From contig JAIDVA010000359.1 in assembly GCA_029059925.1 (NCBI GenBank), positions 1 to 7,439 on the forward strand: a stretch of 7,439 nucleotides of DNA. The letters run 5' to 3'. This DNA is from Eubacterium sp. GTDB taxonomy: Bacteria; Bacillota; Clostridia; Oscillospirales; Acutalibacteraceae. The notes beneath the pieces were generated by a model. That model was not told the origin of the DNA and searched no databases. It was given only the letters and a program-made list of their open reading frames with translations. The first letter of the stretch is position 1, and every line of letters begins with the position of its first letter. Positions 6,182 through 7,439 of this stretch are shown here, one piece after another. Position numbers and translations under genes: made by a program.

Positions 6182-7357
6182 ATGAATAATAATGAGAAAT
6201 ATTTTGTTACACTGATTTCTTCACATCTAAATAATATACCTCCTGCACCTCCTGCCGATATTGACTGGGAAGAGATATTCAACCTGTCAAACATTCATAA
6301 TGTATGTGCAATTACAGCCAATCAGATTCTGTTGCTTGACAAAGAATTTCAGCCCGAAGCACAAATTCTTTCAAAATTCCGCCAGCAGCTTGGTTATACA
6401 CTGATTGACAGTGATGGAAAGGAAAAAGCACTATCCTATCTCAAAAGCCTTTTATCAGAAAATGAAATTGAATTTATTTTGGTTAAGGGTGCAATACTTA
6501 AGGAGCTTTATCCAATTAAGGAACTGAGAACAAGCAGTGACATAGATGTTATTGTAAAAAACAATGATTTAGAAAGACTGCGCAGCGTTCTTAATGAAAA
6601 TGCTGACTGCATAATCACAAATGATACAGAGAAAGAGGTTTCCTTCAGCTATATTGAACAGAACATAGAGGTTCACAGCACACTGGATACAGATAATACC
6701 TATTTCGAAAAAATATTTGATATGTGTGAAAAACGCGGCTATGAATATAAAATCAGCAACGAGGATCATTTGCTTTATGTTTTGTGCCATATCATAAAGC
6801 ATTTCAGCGCTTTCGGTGCGGGCATAAAAATGTTTATGGACATAGATGTTATCATAAGAAATACGGATGACATTGATTATAACAAATTTATAGAAAAATG
6901 CCGTCAAATAAATATTGAAACCTTTGCAAAAGCAAGTCTTGCACTTTGCCATAGCTGGTTTGACACACCTGTTGCAACTGAAATCGATTTGAGCAGTGAT
7001 TTCAAGCTGAAAGAGCTTTTTGAAAACGAAATCATCAGCAGCGGTAATTTTGGATATAGCAAAAGAAATACAGGCGATTACTATATCAACAAAGAAATGA
7101 ATAAAAACGGTAAAAATAATTTATCCACTAAGCTCAAAGCACTTATTACCCTGTTTTTTCCAAGTATGGATTATTTAAAAAACCACTACAGATACTCAGC
7201 AAAATGCCCTCTGCTTTTGCCGATTGCATGGCTGAGCAGATTACTCAGTGCCGTATTTAAAAGAAATAAGCAATCAAAAAATACAATCCGTACAATACTG
7301 AATTCCGGTGCTGAATCCGAGCAGTATAAACAATTATTAAATGAACTTAACGTATGA
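6182..7357 (+). CDS. Nucleotidyltransferase-like family protein (NTP_transf_5)
   Basis: A 391-residue protein resembling the uncharacterised nucleotidyltransferase family NTP_transf_5. The core is FILVKGAILKELYP (98-111), where KG replaces the GS signature of classical polymerase-beta-like enzymes, then RTSSDIDVIV (116-125) with the metal-binding pair D120 and D122. A further acidic residue, E163, in NIEVHS is the expected third ligand. Next comes HLLYVLCHIIKHF (196-208) and GAGIKMFMDIDVII (212-225), a block typical of the family. The C-terminal LFFPSMDYLKNHYRY...LLLPIAWLSRLLSAVFKR (324-360) is also family-like, with a hydrophobic helix. Members of this family often lie near peptide- or polysaccharide-modification genes, but no such neighbours are visible here, so no pathway is assigned. 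It probably shares a transcript with the DUF2974 gene. The substrate, if it is enzymatic, is unknown. Confidence 0.85.
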   Translation: MNNNEKYFVTLISSHLNNIPPAPPADIDWEEIFNLSNIHNVCAITANQILLLDKEFQPEAQILSKFRQQLGYTLIDSDGKEKALSYLKSLLSENEIEFILVKGAILKELYPIKELRTSSDIDVIVKNNDLERLRSVLNENADCIITNDTEKEVSFSYIEQNIEVHSTLDTDNTYFEKIFDMCEKRGYEYKISNEDHLLYVLCHIIKHFSAFGAGIKMFMDIDVIIRNTDDIDYNKFIEKCRQINIETFAKASLALCHSWFDTPVATEIDLSSDFKLKELFENEIISSGNFGYSKRNTGDYYINKEMNKNGKNNLSTKLKALITLFFPSMDYLKNHYRYSAKCPLLLPIAWLSRLLSAVFKRNKQSKNTIRTILNSGAESEQYKQLLNELNV

Positions 7358-7394
7358 AAAATACTATGTATTTTTAGGTATCTTTTATACAATA

Positions 7395-7421
7395 AAACCG
7401 CGGACATTTTGTCCGCGGTTT
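7395..7421 (+). terminator. GC-rich 11-bp hairpin after the nucleotidyltransferase-like gene
   Basis: AAACCGCGGAC (7395-7405) pairs perfectly with GTCCGCGGTTT (7411-7421) around ATTTT. It begins 37 bp after the stop codon. The A-tract before it and the TTT closing the stem fit an intrinsic terminator, and the symmetry allows either direction. The tail beyond the stem (AGTTCGTTAAT) is not T-rich. Confidence 0.78.
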
Positions 7422-7439
7422 AGTTCGTTAATACAGCTA

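Noticed and set aside
6569..6952. Minus-strand 127-codon frame inside the nucleotidyltransferase-like gene
   Set aside because: It is antisense to conserved family blocks, rich in Phe, Ile and Cys as expected from reverse reading of AT-rich coding DNA, and has no recognisable domain.
7186..7407. Minus-strand 73-codon frame at the right end
   Set aside because: It overlaps the C-terminus of the nucleotidyltransferase-like gene and starts in the terminator hairpin. No family resemblance.
1..7439. CRISPR array, insertion sequence, tRNA/rRNA, defence or toxin-antitoxin genes
   Set aside because: I found no regularly spaced repeats, terminal inverted repeats, transposase motifs, tRNA cloverleaf or recognisable defence domain on either strand.

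Overview
The window looks like chromosomal DNA from a low-GC Gram-positive bacterium, most likely a gut-type member of the Clostridia. The reasons are AT-rich intergenic DNA, strong AGGAGG-type ribosome binding sites, and protein families typical of that group (Tex, a short-form YgjP/DUF45 metallopeptidase, an Mbeg1-like DUF2974 hydrolase and an NTP_transf_5 protein). TAA, TAG and TGA all end genes here, so the standard bacterial code seems to apply. The genus cannot be fixed from the sequence alone.

Layout: a membrane-anchored YkuE/YaeI-type metallophosphoesterase (+, 30-863) faces a three-gene minus-strand unit. In order of transcription that unit is tex (4027 to 1874), a YgjP-family zinc metallopeptidase gene (1871 to 1362) and a GNAT acetyltransferase (1337 to 930). 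The two converging units share a perfect 15-bp hairpin at 882-916. Upstream of tex, a short divergent control region (about 4041-4170) also serves a plus-strand nitroreductase (4171-4689). Next comes about 315 bp without a convincing gene but with two hairpins. A second plus-strand unit follows: a DUF2974 alpha/beta-hydrolase (5005-6150), then, 31 bp later and behind a consensus Shine-Dalgarno, an NTP_transf_5 nucleotidyltransferase-like protein (6182-7357), closed by a GC-rich hairpin.

The most notable observation is that the YgjP-family gene is broken by one in-frame TAG. The N-terminal 126 residues are open. The zinc-binding HELAH-x5-H motif and the rest of the domain continue in the same frame for 42 codons beyond it. 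This suggests a very recent nonsense mutation, a base-call error, or read-through. Otherwise the window is mostly housekeeping and uncharacterised genes. I see no mobile element, CRISPR array, tRNA, rRNA or defence system, and no strong sign of a novel multi-gene system. The DUF2974 and nucleotidyltransferase pair is the least understood part.
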